From positions 1 to 30,543 of the forward strand of contig JAPFFF010000221.1 of NCBI GenBank assembly GCA_039105265.1: a stretch of 30,543 nucleotides of DNA. Reading direction: 5' to 3'. Below, one piece after another: positions 1-10,721 of this stretch. The DNA comes from Tritrichomonas musculus. Taxonomy: Eukaryota; Parabasalia; Tritrichomonadida; Tritrichomonadidae. The stretch's first letter is position 1. Each line of letters opens with the position of its first letter. The translations under genes were made by a program, and so were the position numbers. The notes under the pieces were generated by a model. That model did no database searches and was not told the origin of the DNA. It saw only the letters and a program-made list of their open reading frames with translations.

Positions 1-3000
1 GAACTTCAATCCACAGTTGAAGCCAAGAACAGAGAGATCGAAGCACTCAACGGCAAGATCAGCGAAATGACAGCCACAATCGAATCACTCAATGGCAAGA
101 TCGCTGAACTTCAATCCACAGTTGAAGCTAAAGACAGAGAAATCGAAGCACTCAACGGCAAGATCAGCGAATTACAGTCAACAATTGAATCACTCAACGG
201 ACAAATCGCTGAACTTCAATCCACAGTTGAAGCCAAGAACAGAGAGATCGAAGCACTCAACGGCAAGATCAACGAATTACAATCAACAATCGAAGGACTT
301 AACGGACAAATTGCCGAATTACAATCCACAGTTGAAGCCAAGAACAGAGAGATCGAAGCACTCAACGGCAAGATCAGCGAATTACAATCAACAATCGAAG
401 GACTCAACGGACAAATTGCCGAATTACAATCCACAGTTGAAGCCAAGAACAGAGAGATCGAAGCACTCAACGGCAAGATCAGCGAATTACAATCAACAAT
501 CGAAGGACTCAACGGACAAATTGCCGAATTACAATCCACAGTTGAAGCCAAGAACAGAGAGATCGAAGCACTCAACGGCAAGATCAGCGAAATGACAGCC
601 ACAATCGAATCACTCAATGGCAAGATCGCTGAACTTCAATCCACAGTTGAAGCTAAAGACAGAGAAATCGAAGCACTCAACGGCAAGATCAGCGAATTAC
701 AGTCAACAATTGAATCACTCAACGGACAAATCGCTGAACTTCAATCCACAGTTGAAGCCAAGAACAGAGAGATCGAAGCACTCAACGGCAAGATCAACGA
801 ATTACAATCAACAATCGAAGGACTTAACGGACAAATTGCCGAATTACAATCCACAGTTGAAGCCAAGAACAGAGAGATCGAAGCACTCAACGGCAAGATC
901 AGCGAATTACAATCAACAATCGAAGGACTCAACGGACAAATTGCCGAATTACAATCCACAGTTGAAGCCAAGAACAGAGAGATCGAAGCACTCAACGGCA
1001 AGATCAGCGAATTACAATCAACAATCGAAGGACTCAACGGACAAATTGCCGAATTACAATCCACAGTTGAAGCCAAGAACAGAGAGATCGAAGCACTCAA
1101 CGGCAAGATCAGCGAAATGACAGCCACAATCGAATCACTCAATGGCAAGATCGCTGAACTTCAGTCCACAGTTGAAGCCAAGAACAGAGAGATCGAAGCA
1201 CTCAACGGCAAGATCAACGAATTACAATCAACAATCGAAGGACTTAACGGACAAATTGCCGAATTACAATCCACAGTTGAAGCCAAGAACAGAGAGATCG
1301 AAGCACTCAACGGCAAGATCAACGAATTACAATCAACAATCGAAGGACTCAACGGACAAATTGCCGAATTACAATCCACAGTTGAAGCCAAGAACAGAGA
1401 GATCGAAGCACTCAACGGCAAGATCAGCGAAATGACAGCCACAATCGAATCACTCAATGGCAAGATCGCTGAACTTCAATCCACAGTTGAAGCTAAAGAC
1501 AGAGAAATCGAAGCACTCAACGGCAAGATCAGCGAATTACAGTCAACAATTGAATCACTCAACGGACAAATCGCTGAACTTCAATCCACAGTTGAAGCCA
1601 AGAACAGAGAGATCGAAGCACTCAACGGCAAGATCAACGAATTACAATCAACAATCGAAGGACTCAACGGACAAATTGCCGAATTACAATCCACAGTTGA
1701 AGCCAAGAACAGAGAGATCGAAGCACTCAACGGCAAGATCAGCGAAATGACAGCCACAATCGAATCACTCAATGGCAAGATCGCTGAACTTCAATCCACA
1801 GTTGAAGCTAAAGACAGAGAAATCGAAGCACTCAACGGCAAGATCAGCGAAATGACAGCCACAATCGAATCACTCAATGGCAAGATCGCTGAACTTCAAT
1901 CCACAGTTGAAGCCAAGAACAGAGAGATCGAAGCACTCAACGGCAAGATCAGCGAAATGACAGCCACAATCGAATCACTCAATGGCAAGATCGCTGAACT
2001 TCAATCCACAGTTGAAGCCAAGAACAGAGAGATCGAAGCACTCAACGGCAAGATCAGCGAAATGACAGCCACAATCGAATCACTCAATGGCAAGATCGCT
2101 GAACTTCAATCCACAGTTGAAGCCAAGAACAGAGAGATCGAAGCACTCAACGGCAAGATCAGCGAATTACAGTCAACAATCGAATCACTCAACAACAAAA
2201 TCAGTGAAATGACAGCCACAATTGAATCACTCAATGGAAAGATTTCTGAATTACAATCAACAATCGAAGCCAAGGACAGAGAGATCGAAAGCCTCAACGG
2301 AAAGATCACTGAATTGACCAACGAAGTCTCAAGATTGAATTCTGAAATTGAGAACTACAAACAACAGATCGAACAACTCAACAACAAGATCAGTGAATTA
2401 CAATCAACGATCGAAGCCAAAGACAGAGAGATTGAATCACTCAATGGAAAGATCAGTGAATTACAATCAACAATCGAAGCCAAAGACAGAGAGATCGAAT
2501 CACTCAACGGAAAGATCACTGAATTGACCAACGAAGTCTCAAGATTGAATTCTGAAATCGAAAACTACAAACAACAAATTGAACAACTCAACAGCAAGAT
2601 TTCTGAATTACAATCAACAATCGAAGCCAAAGACAGAGAGATCGAATCACTCAACGGAAAGATCAGCGAGTTACAATCAGAAATCGAGAACCTCAAACAA
2701 CAAATCGAAGGACTCAACAGCAAGATCAGTGAATTACAATCAACAATCGAAGCCAAAGATCGTGAAATTGAATCACTCAATGGAAAGATTAGTGAATTAC
2801 AATCAACAATCGAAGCCAAAGACAGAGAGATCGAATCACTCAACGGAAAGATCAGTGAATTACAATCAACAATCGAAGCCAAAGACAGAGAGATCGAATC
2901 ACTCAACGGAAAGATCACTGAATTGACCAACGAAGTCTCAAGATTGAATTCTGAAATCGAAAACTACAAACAACAAATTGAACAACTCAACAGCAAGATT

Positions 3001-6000
3001 TCTGAATTACAATCAACAATCGAAGCCAAAGACAGAGAGATCGAATCCCTCAATGGAAAGATCAGTGAATTGACATCTACAATTGAATCCCTCAACAGCA
3101 AGATTTCTGAATTACAATCAACAATCGAAGCCAAAGATCGTGAAATTGAATCACTCAATGGAAAGATTAGTGAATTACAATCAACAATCGAAGCCAAAGA
3201 CAGAGAGATCGAATCACTCAACGGAAAGATTAGTGAATTACAATCAACAATCGAAGCCAAAGACAGAGAGATCGAATCACTCAACGGAAAGATCAGCGAG
3301 TTACAATCAGAAATCGCGAACCTCAAACAACAAATCGAACAACTCAACAGCAAGATCAGTGAATTACAATCAACAATCGAAGCCAAAGACAGAGAGATCG
3401 AATCCCTCAATGGAAAGATCACTGAATTGACCAACGAAGTCTCAAGATTGAATTCTGAAATTGAGAACTACAAACAACAGATCGAACAACTCAACAACAA
3501 GATCAGTGAATTACAATCAACAATTGAAGCCAAAGATCGTGAGATTGAATCACTCAACGGAAAGATCAGTGAATTGACCAACGAAGTCTCAAGATTGAAT
3601 TCTGAAATTGAGAACTACAAACAACAGATCGAACAACTCAACAACAAGATCAGTGAATTACAATCAACAATTGAAGCCAAAGACAGAGAGATCGAATCCC
3701 TCAATGGAAAGATCACTGAATTGACCAACGAAGTCTCAAGATTGAATTCTGAAATCGAAAACTACAAACAACAAATTGAACAACTCAACAGCAAGATTTC
3801 TGAATTACAATCAACAATCGAAGCCAAAGACAGAGAGATCGAATCCCTCAATGGAAAGATCAGTGAATTGACATCTACAATTGAATCCCTCAACAGCAAG
3901 ATTTCTGAATTACAATCAACAATCGAAGCCAAAGACAGAGAGATTGAATCCCTCAATGGAAAGATCAGTGAATTGACATCTACAATTGAATCCCTCAACA
4001 GCAAGATTTCTGAATTACAATCAACAATCGAAGCCAAAGATCGTGAAATTGAATCACTCAATGGAAAGATTAGTGAATTACAATCAACAATCGAAGCCAA
4101 AGACAGAGAGATCGAATCACTCAACGGAAAGATCAGCGAGTTACAATCAGAAATCGAGAACCTCAAACAACAAATCGAACAACTCAACAGCAAGATCAGT
4201 GAATTACAATCAACAATCGAAGCCAAAGATCGTGAAATTGAATCACTCAATGGAAAGATCAGTGAATTACAATCAACAATCGAAGCCAAAGACAGAGAGA
4301 TCGAATCCCTCAATGGAAAGATCACTGAATTGACCAACGAAATCTCAAGATTGAACTCAGAAATCGAAAACTACAAACAACAAATTGAACAACTCAACAG
4401 CAAGATTTCTGAATTACAATCAACAATCGAAGCCAAAGACAGAGAGATCGAATCCCTCAATGGAAAGATCAGTGAATTGACATCTACAATTGAATCCCTC
4501 AACAGCAAGATTTCTGAATTACAATCAACAATCGAAGCCAAAGACAGAGAGATTGAATCCCTCAATGGAAAGATCAGTGAATTGACATCTACAATTGAAT
4601 CCCTCAACAGCAAGATTTCTGAATTACAATCAACAATCGAAGCCAAAGATCGTGAAATTGAATCACTCAATGGAAAGATTAGTGAATTACAATCAACAAT
4701 CGAAGCCAAAGACAGAGAGATCGAATCACTCAACGGAAAGATCAGCGAGTTACAATCAGAAATCGAGAACCTCAAACAACAAATCGAACAACTCAACAGC
4801 AAGATCAGTGAATTACAATCAACAATCGAAGCCAAGGACAGAGAGATCGAATCCCTCAATGGAAAGATCAGCGAGTTACAATCAGAAATCGAGAACCTCA
4901 AACAACAGATCGAAGGACTCAACAACAAGATCAGTGAATTACAATCAACAATCGAAGCCAAAGATCGTGAAATTGAATCACTCAATGGAAAGATCAGTGA
5001 ATTACAATCAACAATCGAAGCCAAAGACAGAGAGATCGAATCACTCAACGGAAAGATCACTGAATTGACCAACGAAATCTCAAGATTGAACTCAGAAATC
5101 GAAAACTACAAACAACAAATTGAACAACTCAACAGCAAGATCTCAGAATTACAATCAACAATCGAAGCCAAAGACAGAGAGATCGAATCACTCAACGGAA
5201 AGATCAGCGAGTTACAATCAGAAATCGAGAACCTCAAACAACAAATCGAAGGACTCAACAGCAAGATCAGTGAATTACAATCAACAATCGAAGCCAAAGA
5301 TCGTGAGATTGAATCACTCAATGGAAAGATCAGTGAATTAACATCTACAATTGAATCCCTCAACAGCAAGATCAGCGAATTGACCAACGAAGTCTCAAGA
5401 TTGAATTCTGAAATTGAGAACTACAAACAACAGATCGAACAACTCAACAACAAGATCAGTGAATTACAATCAACAATTGAAGCCAAAGATCGTGAGATTG
5501 AATCACTCAATGGAAAGATCAGTGAATTAACATCTACAATTGAATCCCTCAACAGCAAGATTTCTGAATTACAATCAACAATCGAAGCCAAGGACAGAGA
5601 GATCGAATCCCTCAACGGAAAGATCAGCGAGTTACAATCAGAAATCGAGAACCTCAAACAACAGATCGAAGGACTCAACAACAAGATCAGTGAATTACAA
5701 TCAACAATCGAAGCCAAAGATCGTGAAATTGAATCACTCAATGGAAAGATCAGTGAATTACAATCAACAATCGAAGCCAAAGACAGAGAGATCGAATCAC
5801 TCAACGGAAAGATCAGCGAGTTACAATCAGAAATCGAGAACCTCAAACAACAAATCGAAGGACTCAACAGCAAGATCAGTGAATTACAATCAACAATCGA
5901 AGCCAAAGATCGTGAGATTGAATCACTCAATGGAAAGATCAGTGAATTGACATCAACAATTGAATCCCTCAACAGCAAGATCAGCGAATTGACCAACGAA

Positions 6001-9000
6001 ATCTCAAGATTGAATTCTGAAATCGAAAACTACAAACAACAAATCGAACAACTCAACAGCAAGATTTCAGAATTACAATCAACAATCGAAGCTAAGGATC
6101 GTGAGATCGAAAGCATCAACAGCAAGATCTCTGAATTGACCAACGAAATCTCAAGATTGAACTCAGAAATCGAAAACTACAAGCAACAAATCGAACAACT
6201 CAACGGCAAGATCAATGACTTAACACGCGAACTTGAAGAAAAGAACAGAGAAATCGAACAACTCAACAGCAAGATTTCAGAATTACAATCAACAATTGAA
6301 GCCAAAGATCGTGAAATCGAAAGCCTCAACAACAAGATCAATGAATTACAATCAACAATTGAATCACTCAACAGCAAGATCTCTGAATTGACAAACGAAA
6401 TCTCAAGATTGAACTCTGAAATCGAAAACTACAAACAACAAATCGAACATCTCAACAACAAGATTTCAGAATTACAATCAACAATCGAAGCTAAGGATCG
6501 TGAGATCGAAAGCCTCAACAGCAAGATCAGCGAATTGACCAACGAAATCTCAAGATTGAACTCTGAAATCGAAAACTACAAGCAACAAATCGAACAACTC
6601 AACGGCAAGATCAATGACTTAACACGCGAACTTGAAGAAAAGAACAGAGAAATTGAACAACTCAACAGCAAGATTTCAGAATTACAATCAACAATTGAAG
6701 CCAAAGATCGTGAAATTGAATCACTCAACAGCAAGATCTCTGAATTGACAAACGAAATCTCAAGATTGAATTCTGAAATCGAAAACTACAAACAACAAAT
6801 CGAACAACTCAACAACAAGATTTCAGAATTGCAATCAACAATCGAAGCCAAAGATCGTGAAATTGAATCACTCAACAGCAAGATCTCTGAATTGACAAAC
6901 GAAATCTCAAGATTGAACTCTGAAATCGAAAACTACAAGCAACAAATCGAACAACTCAACAGCAAGATCAATGACTTAACACGCGAACTTGAAGAAAAGA
7001 ACAGAGAAATTGAACAACTCAACAGCAAGATTTCAGAATTACAATCAACAATCGAAGCCAAAGACAGAGAGATCGAATCACTCAACAGCAAGATCTCTGA
7101 ATTGACAAACGAAATCTCAAGATTGAACTCTGAAATCGAAAACTACAAGCAACAAATCGAACAACTCAACAACAAGATCAATGACTTGACACGTGAACTT
7201 GAAGAAAAGAACAGAGAAATCGAACAACTCAACAGCAAGATCACCGAATTAACACGTGAAATTGAAAACAAGGACAGAGAGATCGAAAAGCTTAACGGCA
7301 AGATCAACGACTTGAACAATGAAATCAACAACTACAAGCAACAAATCGAAACTCTCAACAACAAGATCTCAGAATTAACATCAACAATCCAAACACTCAA
7401 CAGCAAGATTTCTGAATTAACACGTGAAATCGAAAACAAGGACAGAGAGATCGAAAAGCTCAACAATGAAATCAACAACTACAAGCAACAAATCGAAACA
7501 CTCAACAACAAGATCAGTGAAATGACATCAACAATCCAGGAACTCAACAGCAAGATTTCTGAATTAACACGTGACATCCAGAACAAGGACAGAGAGATCG
7601 AAAAACTCAACAACGAAATCAACAACTACAAGCAACAAATCGAAAACCTCAACAACAAGATCAGCGAAATGACATCAACAATCCAGGAACTCAACAACAA
7701 GATCAGTGAAATGACACGTGAAATCCAGAACCTCAACAGCAAGATCACCGAATTAACACGTGAAGTTGAAAACAAGGACAGAGAGATCGAAAAGCTCAAC
7801 AACGAAATCAACAACTACAAGCAACAAATCGAAACACTCAACAACAAGATCAGTGAAATGACATCAACAATCCAGGAACTTAACAGCAAGATCTCTGAAT
7901 TAACACGTGACATCCAGAACAAGGACAGAGAGATCGAAAAACTCAACAACGAAATCAACAACTACAAGCAACAAATCGAAACACTCAACAACAAGGTTTC
8001 TGAATTACAGTCAACAATTGAAAGCAAGAACACAGAAATCCAGAACTTGAACAACAAGGTCACCGAATTAACAAGAGAAATTGAACGTGTCAACAATGTT
8101 CTCCGTGAAACAGAACGTAAAGCACAACAAGATCATGACAACTTAACACGTGAAATTGAAAACTTGAACAACAAGGTCACAGAATTAACAAGAACAATCG
8201 AAAGCAAGAACACCGAAATCCAGAACTTGAACAACAAGGTTACTGAATTAACAAGAACAATCGAAAGCAAGAACACAGAAATCCAGAACTTGAACAACAA
8301 GGTCACAGAATTAACAAGAACAATCGAAAGCAAGAACACCGAGATTCAGAACTTGAACAACAAGGTCACTGAATTAACAAGAACAATCGAAAGCAAGAAC
8401 ACAGAAATCCAGAACTTGAACAACAAGGTTTCAGAAATGAAGTCCGAAATTGAACGTATCACAAACAACTACGAAAACAAGATCAGTGAATTGAAGTCTG
8501 AAATGACGAAAGAAATCGAACGCATCACAAACAACTACGAAAGCAAGATTAATGAGATGAAGTCAGAAATGACAAGAGAAATTGAAAATGTTAAGAACAA
8601 CTATGAAAGTAAGATCAGCGAGATGAAATCAGAAAATGAACGTATTGTCAACAACTACGAAAACAAGATCAGCGAAATGAAGTCTGAAATTGAACGTATT
8701 GTCAACAACTACGAAAGCAAGATCAGTGACATGAAATCAGAAATGACAAGAGAAATTGAAAATGTTAAGAACAACTACGAAAGCAAGATCAGCGAGATCA
8801 AATCCGAAAACGAGCGTGTTGTTAACAACTACGAAAGCAAGATCAGTGACATGAAATCAGAAATGACAAGAGAAATTGAAAATGTTAAGAACAACTATGA
8901 AAGTAAGATCAGCGAGATGAAATCAGAAAATGAACGTATTGTCAACAACTACGAAAACAAGATCAGCGAAATGAAGTCTGAAATTGAACGTATTGTCAAC

Positions 9001-10407
9001 AACTACGAAAGCAAGATCAGTGACATGAAATCAGAAATGACAAGAGAAATTGAAAATGTTAAGAACAACTACGAAAGCAAGATCAGCGAGATCAAATCCG
9101 AAAACGAGCGTGTTGTTAACAACTACGAAAGCAAGATCAGTGACATGAAATCAGAAATGACAAGAGAAATTGAAAATGTTAAGAACAACTACGAAAGCAA
9201 GATCAGTGACATGAAATCCGAAAATGAACGCGTTGTAAACAACTATGAAAACAAGGTCAATGAAATGAAATCAGAAGTTGAACGTGTCAACAACGTTGTC
9301 CGTGAAACAGAACGTAAAGCACAAGAAGACCACCAAAACTTAACACGTGAAATTGAATCAAGAAACAATGAAATCCAGAACAAGAACACAGAAATCCAAA
9401 ACTGCAACAGCAAGATCTCCAACATGACATCAGAAATCGAACGTGTCAACACAGTGTTAAGTGAAACGCAAAACAAGGGCCAAGAAGAAACAACAAGCCT
9501 CAAGAGTGAAATCGAAAGCTTGAAGAGAGACGCACAAGCAGACCACGACAAATTATCAGACGAAATCCAACGATTGAACTCACAAATCTCAAGCATGTCA
9601 TCAGAAATCAGCAACTACAAGTCAACAATTGAAAGCTTGAACTCAAAGATCGGCGACTTGAACAATGAAATTGAACGCTTAAGACAAGAATTGTCAGAAA
9701 CACAACGTAAAGCTTCTGAAGATCATGACAACATGCAACACGAAATCGATGTCTTGAACTCAAAGATCTTCGAATTAACATCTGAAATTGAACGCTTGAA
9801 GAGTGAATTAGCCAGTGCACAACGTGATGCTCAACAAGATCATGACAACTTATCAAGCGAAATCGAAAGATTGAAGCAAGAATTGTCACAAACACAGCAT
9901 GATGCACAACAAGACCATGACAACTTATCACGTGAAATCCAAGACAAGAACTCAGAAATCGATAACTTGAACTCAAAGATCTTCGAATTAACAGCAGAAA
10001 TCGATCGCTTAAAGATGGAATTGGAGCAAACACAACGTTCAGCACAACAAGATCATGACAACTTGTCAGCCGAAATCGAAAGACTGAAGGCTGAAATTGA
10101 ACGTTTGACCAGTGAATTATCAGAAACACAACGTTCAGCACAACAAGACCATGACAACTTGTCAGCCGAAATCGAAAGATTGAAGCAAGAATTGGCACAA
10201 ACACAACGCGATGCTCAACAAGACCATGACAACTTATCAGCCGAAATCGAAAGACTCAAGATGGAAATCTCACAATTGAATGCCAAATTGACCGAAACAA
10301 TCCAGAACGCAGAAATCGATCACAACAACCTTTGCCAGCTCATCGAGAAATACAAGAAGGCATTGATTGAAATCGGCGACATTGATGACGCAGCACTTGC
10401 TAACTAA
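1..10407 (+). CDS. Giant coiled-coil protein, copy 1 (3' part; 5' end outside window)
   Basis: The reading frame is open from base 1 in frame 1 to TAA at 10405-10407, giving 3468 residues with no intron. The ATG at 67 is an internal Met of a repeat (SEMTATIES), not a start, so the CDS is 5'-partial. By comparison with copy 2 the missing N-terminus should carry two CH domains. Everything visible is heptad coiled coil, in ordered zones: STVEAKNREIEALNGK-type to about 2200; STIEAKDREIESLNGK-type to about 6200; DLTRELEEKNREIEQ-rich to about 7240; NKDREIEKLNNEINNYKQQ-type to about 7990; KNTEIQNLNNKVTELTRT-type to about 8430; 18/22-residue KSEIERIVNNYESK-type to 9273; and a DHDNL-containing tail to the stop. 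The C-terminus, ending DIDDAALAN, matches copy 2. No signal peptide, membrane segment or enzyme domain is visible. It is probably a structural rod of the cytoskeleton. Homology-based labels such as myosin tail or SMC would reflect coiled-coil composition only. Confidence 0.9.
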   Translation, partial: ELQSTVEAKNREIEALNGKISEMTATIESLNGKIAELQSTVEAKDREIEALNGKISELQSTIESLNGQIAELQSTVEAKNREIEALNGKINELQSTIEGLNGQIAELQSTVEAKNREIEALNGKISELQSTIEGLNGQIAELQSTVEAKNREIEALNGKISELQSTIEGLNGQIAELQSTVEAKNREIEALNGKISEMTATIESLNGKIAELQSTVEAKDREIEALNGKISELQSTIESLNGQIAELQSTVEAKNREIEALNGKINELQSTIEGLNGQIAELQSTVEAKNREIEALNGKISELQSTIEGLNGQIAELQSTVEAKNREIEALNGKISELQSTIEGLNGQIAELQSTVEAKNREIEALNGKISEMTATIESLNGKIAELQSTVEAKNREIEALNGKINELQSTIEGLNGQIAELQSTVEAKNREIEALNGKINELQSTIEGLNGQIAELQSTVEAKNREIEALNGKISEMTATIESLNGKIAELQSTVEAKDREIEALNGKISELQSTIESLNGQIAELQSTVEAKNREIEALNGKINELQSTIEGLNGQIAELQSTVEAKNREIEALNGKISEMTATIESLNGKIAELQSTVEAKDREIEALNGKISEMTATIESLNGKIAELQSTVEAKNREIEALNGKISEMTATIESLNGKIAELQSTVEAKNREIEALNGKISEMTATIESLNGKIAELQSTVEAKNREIEALNGKISELQSTIESLNNKISEMTATIESLNGKISELQSTIEAKDREIESLNGKITELTNEVSRLNSEIENYKQQIEQLNNKISELQSTIEAKDREIESLNGKISELQSTIEAKDREIESLNGKITELTNEVSRLNSEIENYKQQIEQLNSKISELQSTIEAKDREIESLNGKISELQSEIENLKQQIEGLNSKISELQSTIEAKDREIESLNGKISELQSTIEAKDREIESLNGKISELQSTIEAKDREIESLNGKITELTNEVSRLNSEIENYKQQIEQLNSKISELQSTIEAKDREIESLNGKISELTSTIESLNSKISELQSTIEAKDREIESLNGKISELQSTIEAKDREIESLNGKISELQSTIEAKDREIESLNGKISELQSEIANLKQQIEQLNSKISELQSTIEAKDREIESLNGKITELTNEVSRLNSEIENYKQQIEQLNNKISELQSTIEAKDREIESLNGKISELTNEVSRLNSEIENYKQQIEQLNNKISELQSTIEAKDREIESLNGKITELTNEVSRLNSEIENYKQQIEQLNSKISELQSTIEAKDREIESLNGKISELTSTIESLNSKISELQSTIEAKDREIESLNGKISELTSTIESLNSKISELQSTIEAKDREIESLNGKISELQSTIEAKDREIESLNGKISELQSEIENLKQQIEQLNSKISELQSTIEAKDREIESLNGKISELQSTIEAKDREIESLNGKITELTNEISRLNSEIENYKQQIEQLNSKISELQSTIEAKDREIESLNGKISELTSTIESLNSKISELQSTIEAKDREIESLNGKISELTSTIESLNSKISELQSTIEAKDREIESLNGKISELQSTIEAKDREIESLNGKISELQSEIENLKQQIEQLNSKISELQSTIEAKDREIESLNGKISELQSEIENLKQQIEGLNNKISELQSTIEAKDREIESLNGKISELQSTIEAKDREIESLNGKITELTNEISRLNSEIENYKQQIEQLNSKISELQSTIEAKDREIESLNGKISELQSEIENLKQQIEGLNSKISELQSTIEAKDREIESLNGKISELTSTIESLNSKISELTNEVSRLNSEIENYKQQIEQLNNKISELQSTIEAKDREIESLNGKISELTSTIESLNSKISELQSTIEAKDREIESLNGKISELQSEIENLKQQIEGLNNKISELQSTIEAKDREIESLNGKISELQSTIEAKDREIESLNGKISELQSEIENLKQQIEGLNSKISELQSTIEAKDREIESLNGKISELTSTIESLNSKISELTNEISRLNSEIENYKQQIEQLNSKISELQSTIEAKDREIESINSKISELTNEISRLNSEIENYKQQIEQLNGKINDLTRELEEKNREIEQLNSKISELQSTIEAKDREIESLNNKINELQSTIESLNSKISELTNEISRLNSEIENYKQQIEHLNNKISELQSTIEAKDREIESLNSKISELTNEISRLNSEIENYKQQIEQLNGKINDLTRELEEKNREIEQLNSKISELQSTIEAKDREIESLNSKISELTNEISRLNSEIENYKQQIEQLNNKISELQSTIEAKDREIESLNSKISELTNEISRLNSEIENYKQQIEQLNSKINDLTRELEEKNREIEQLNSKISELQSTIEAKDREIESLNSKISELTNEISRLNSEIENYKQQIEQLNNKINDLTRELEEKNREIEQLNSKITELTREIENKDREIEKLNGKINDLNNEINNYKQQIETLNNKISELTSTIQTLNSKISELTREIENKDREIEKLNNEINNYKQQIETLNNKISEMTSTIQELNSKISELTRDIQNKDREIEKLNNEINNYKQQIENLNNKISEMTSTIQELNNKISEMTREIQNLNSKITELTREVENKDREIEKLNNEINNYKQQIETLNNKISEMTSTIQELNSKISELTRDIQNKDREIEKLNNEINNYKQQIETLNNKVSELQSTIESKNTEIQNLNNKVTELTREIERVNNVLRETERKAQQDHDNLTREIENLNNKVTELTRTIESKNTEIQNLNNKVTELTRTIESKNTEIQNLNNKVTELTRTIESKNTEIQNLNNKVTELTRTIESKNTEIQNLNNKVSEMKSEIERITNNYENKISELKSEMTKEIERITNNYESKINEMKSEMTREIENVKNNYESKISEMKSENERIVNNYENKISEMKSEIERIVNNYESKISDMKSEMTREIENVKNNYESKISEIKSENERVVNNYESKISDMKSEMTREIENVKNNYESKISEMKSENERIVNNYENKISEMKSEIERIVNNYESKISDMKSEMTREIENVKNNYESKISEIKSENERVVNNYESKISDMKSEMTREIENVKNNYESKISDMKSENERVVNNYENKVNEMKSEVERVNNVVRETERKAQEDHQNLTREIESRNNEIQNKNTEIQNCNSKISNMTSEIERVNTVLSETQNKGQEETTSLKSEIESLKRDAQADHDKLSDEIQRLNSQISSMSSEISNYKSTIESLNSKIGDLNNEIERLRQELSETQRKASEDHDNMQHEIDVLNSKIFELTSEIERLKSELASAQRDAQQDHDNLSSEIERLKQELSQTQHDAQQDHDNLSREIQDKNSEIDNLNSKIFELTAEIDRLKMELEQTQRSAQQDHDNLSAEIERLKAEIERLTSELSETQRSAQQDHDNLSAEIERLKQELAQTQRDAQQDHDNLSAEIERLKMEISQLNAKLTETIQNAEIDHNNLCQLIEKYKKALIEIGDIDDAALAN
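7..1163 (+). repeat. 525-bp higher-order tandem repeat (copy 1, zone A), about 2.2 copies
   Basis: Bases 7-531 recur at 532-1056, and the match continues to about 1163, where CAA becomes CAG. Each unit is 175 residues, or 25 heptads, and is itself built of five 35-residue (105-bp) units. The two full copies appear identical at the DNA level, including synonymous choices such as GAACTTCAA versus GAATTACAA at set positions. This indicates very recent duplication or homogenisation. Confidence 0.88.
3751..4834 (+). repeat. 609-bp higher-order tandem repeat (copy 1, zone B), about 1.8 copies
   Basis: The block from 3751 recurs 609 bp downstream from 4360 and stays aligned until about 4834, where AAAGAT is replaced by AAGGAC. 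The unit is 203 residues, or 29 heptads, made of modules of 14, 21 and 28 residues (ELTSTIESLNSKIS, ELQSTIEAKDREIES..., and the NEVSRLNSEIENYKQQ type). Its boundaries are approximate because smaller repeats are nested inside. Confidence 0.75.
8437..9273 (+). repeat. 18/22-residue repeat zone (copy 1), with an internal 294-bp duplication
   Basis: This zone is built from 18-residue units (such as MKSEIERIVNNYESKISD) and 22-residue units (starting MKSEMTREIENVKNNYESK). Starts of the ENVKNNYESK unit fall at 8587, 8761, 8881, 9055 and 9175, spacings of 174, 120, 174 and 120 bp. This reveals a 294-bp (98-residue) tandem duplication spanning about 8563-9191. Units of 18 (7+11) and 22 (11+11) residues fit mixed heptad/hendecad packing better than the pure heptads upstream. 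Copy 2 has only 597 bp here against 837 bp. Confidence 0.82.
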
Positions 10408-10408
10408 A
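10405..10408 (+). promoter_or_regulatory. Stop-overlapping TAAA, candidate polyadenylation signal (copy 1)
   Basis: The stop codon TAA is followed by A, giving TAAA across the end of the CDS. In trichomonads a UAAA overlapping or close to the stop is the established cleavage/polyadenylation signal. The same arrangement is present at the end of copy 2. The short motif is weak on its own; its position and conservation support it. Confidence 0.5.
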
Positions 10409-10433
10409 GCCAAACACCAAATGCAACATAGCA

Positions 10434-10461
10434 TAGATAATAGATAATAGATAATAGAGAA
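10434..10461 (+). repeat. TAGATAA microsatellite (3 perfect units plus one TAGAGAA)
   Basis: Three 7-bp TAGATAA units are followed by one variant unit, just after the stop of copy 1. Spacer 2 has two perfect units plus the variant, so this site is length-variable between array members. Confidence 0.85.
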
Positions 10462-10513
10462 TAGATTTTATAGATTCATCATGATTATGAATAAATAATT
10501 AATTTTAAAATTC

Positions 10514-10532
10514 TTTTTTTTTTTTTTTTTTT
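10514..10532 (+). repeat. Poly(T) tract, 19 T
   Basis: A homopolymer of 19 T lies about 110 bp downstream of the stop. The equivalent tract after copy 2 has 11 T. It is probably a slippage-prone site in 3' flanking DNA; a role in transcription termination cannot be shown. Confidence 0.85.
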
Positions 10533-10703
10533 GATCACTTCAACATCAATGAATTGTTTTCTAATCATTGAATGAAAACTGTCAAATATATTCAAATATC
10601 AATTTATAGAAAATGCATAAGAATAATGAATTTTCATCAAAAGGACATGATCTACGTCTCTTGGCTTCCTGCATTTTTTTAGTGAAAATTTTTTATGAAC
10701 ATT

Positions 10704-10721
10704 CTCAGTGGTTTTACTGAG
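10704..10721. other. Small hairpin CTCAGT-loop-ACTGAG in the spacer
   Basis: A 6-bp perfect stem (10704-10709 with 10716-10721) encloses a 6-nt loop. In spacer 2 the loop carries a G-to-T change while the stem is intact. A stem this short is expected by chance in 1.8 kb, so function is doubtful. Confidence 0.3.

Noticed and set aside
67..69. ATG at 67 as the start of gene copy 1
   Set aside because: The frame is open upstream to base 1 with the same repeat, and this Met recurs in each SEMTATIES module. The true start must lie upstream of the window.
1..2200. CRISPR-like array from regularly spaced repeats
   Set aside because: The periodicity is in a single translated frame with multiples of 21 bp, and the intervening segments are related heptad modules, not unique spacers.
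1..10407. Relationship to myosin tails, SMC proteins or poxvirus inclusion proteins
   Set aside because: Such matches are expected from heptad composition alone. No motor, ATPase or hinge domain or other specific signature is present in the window.
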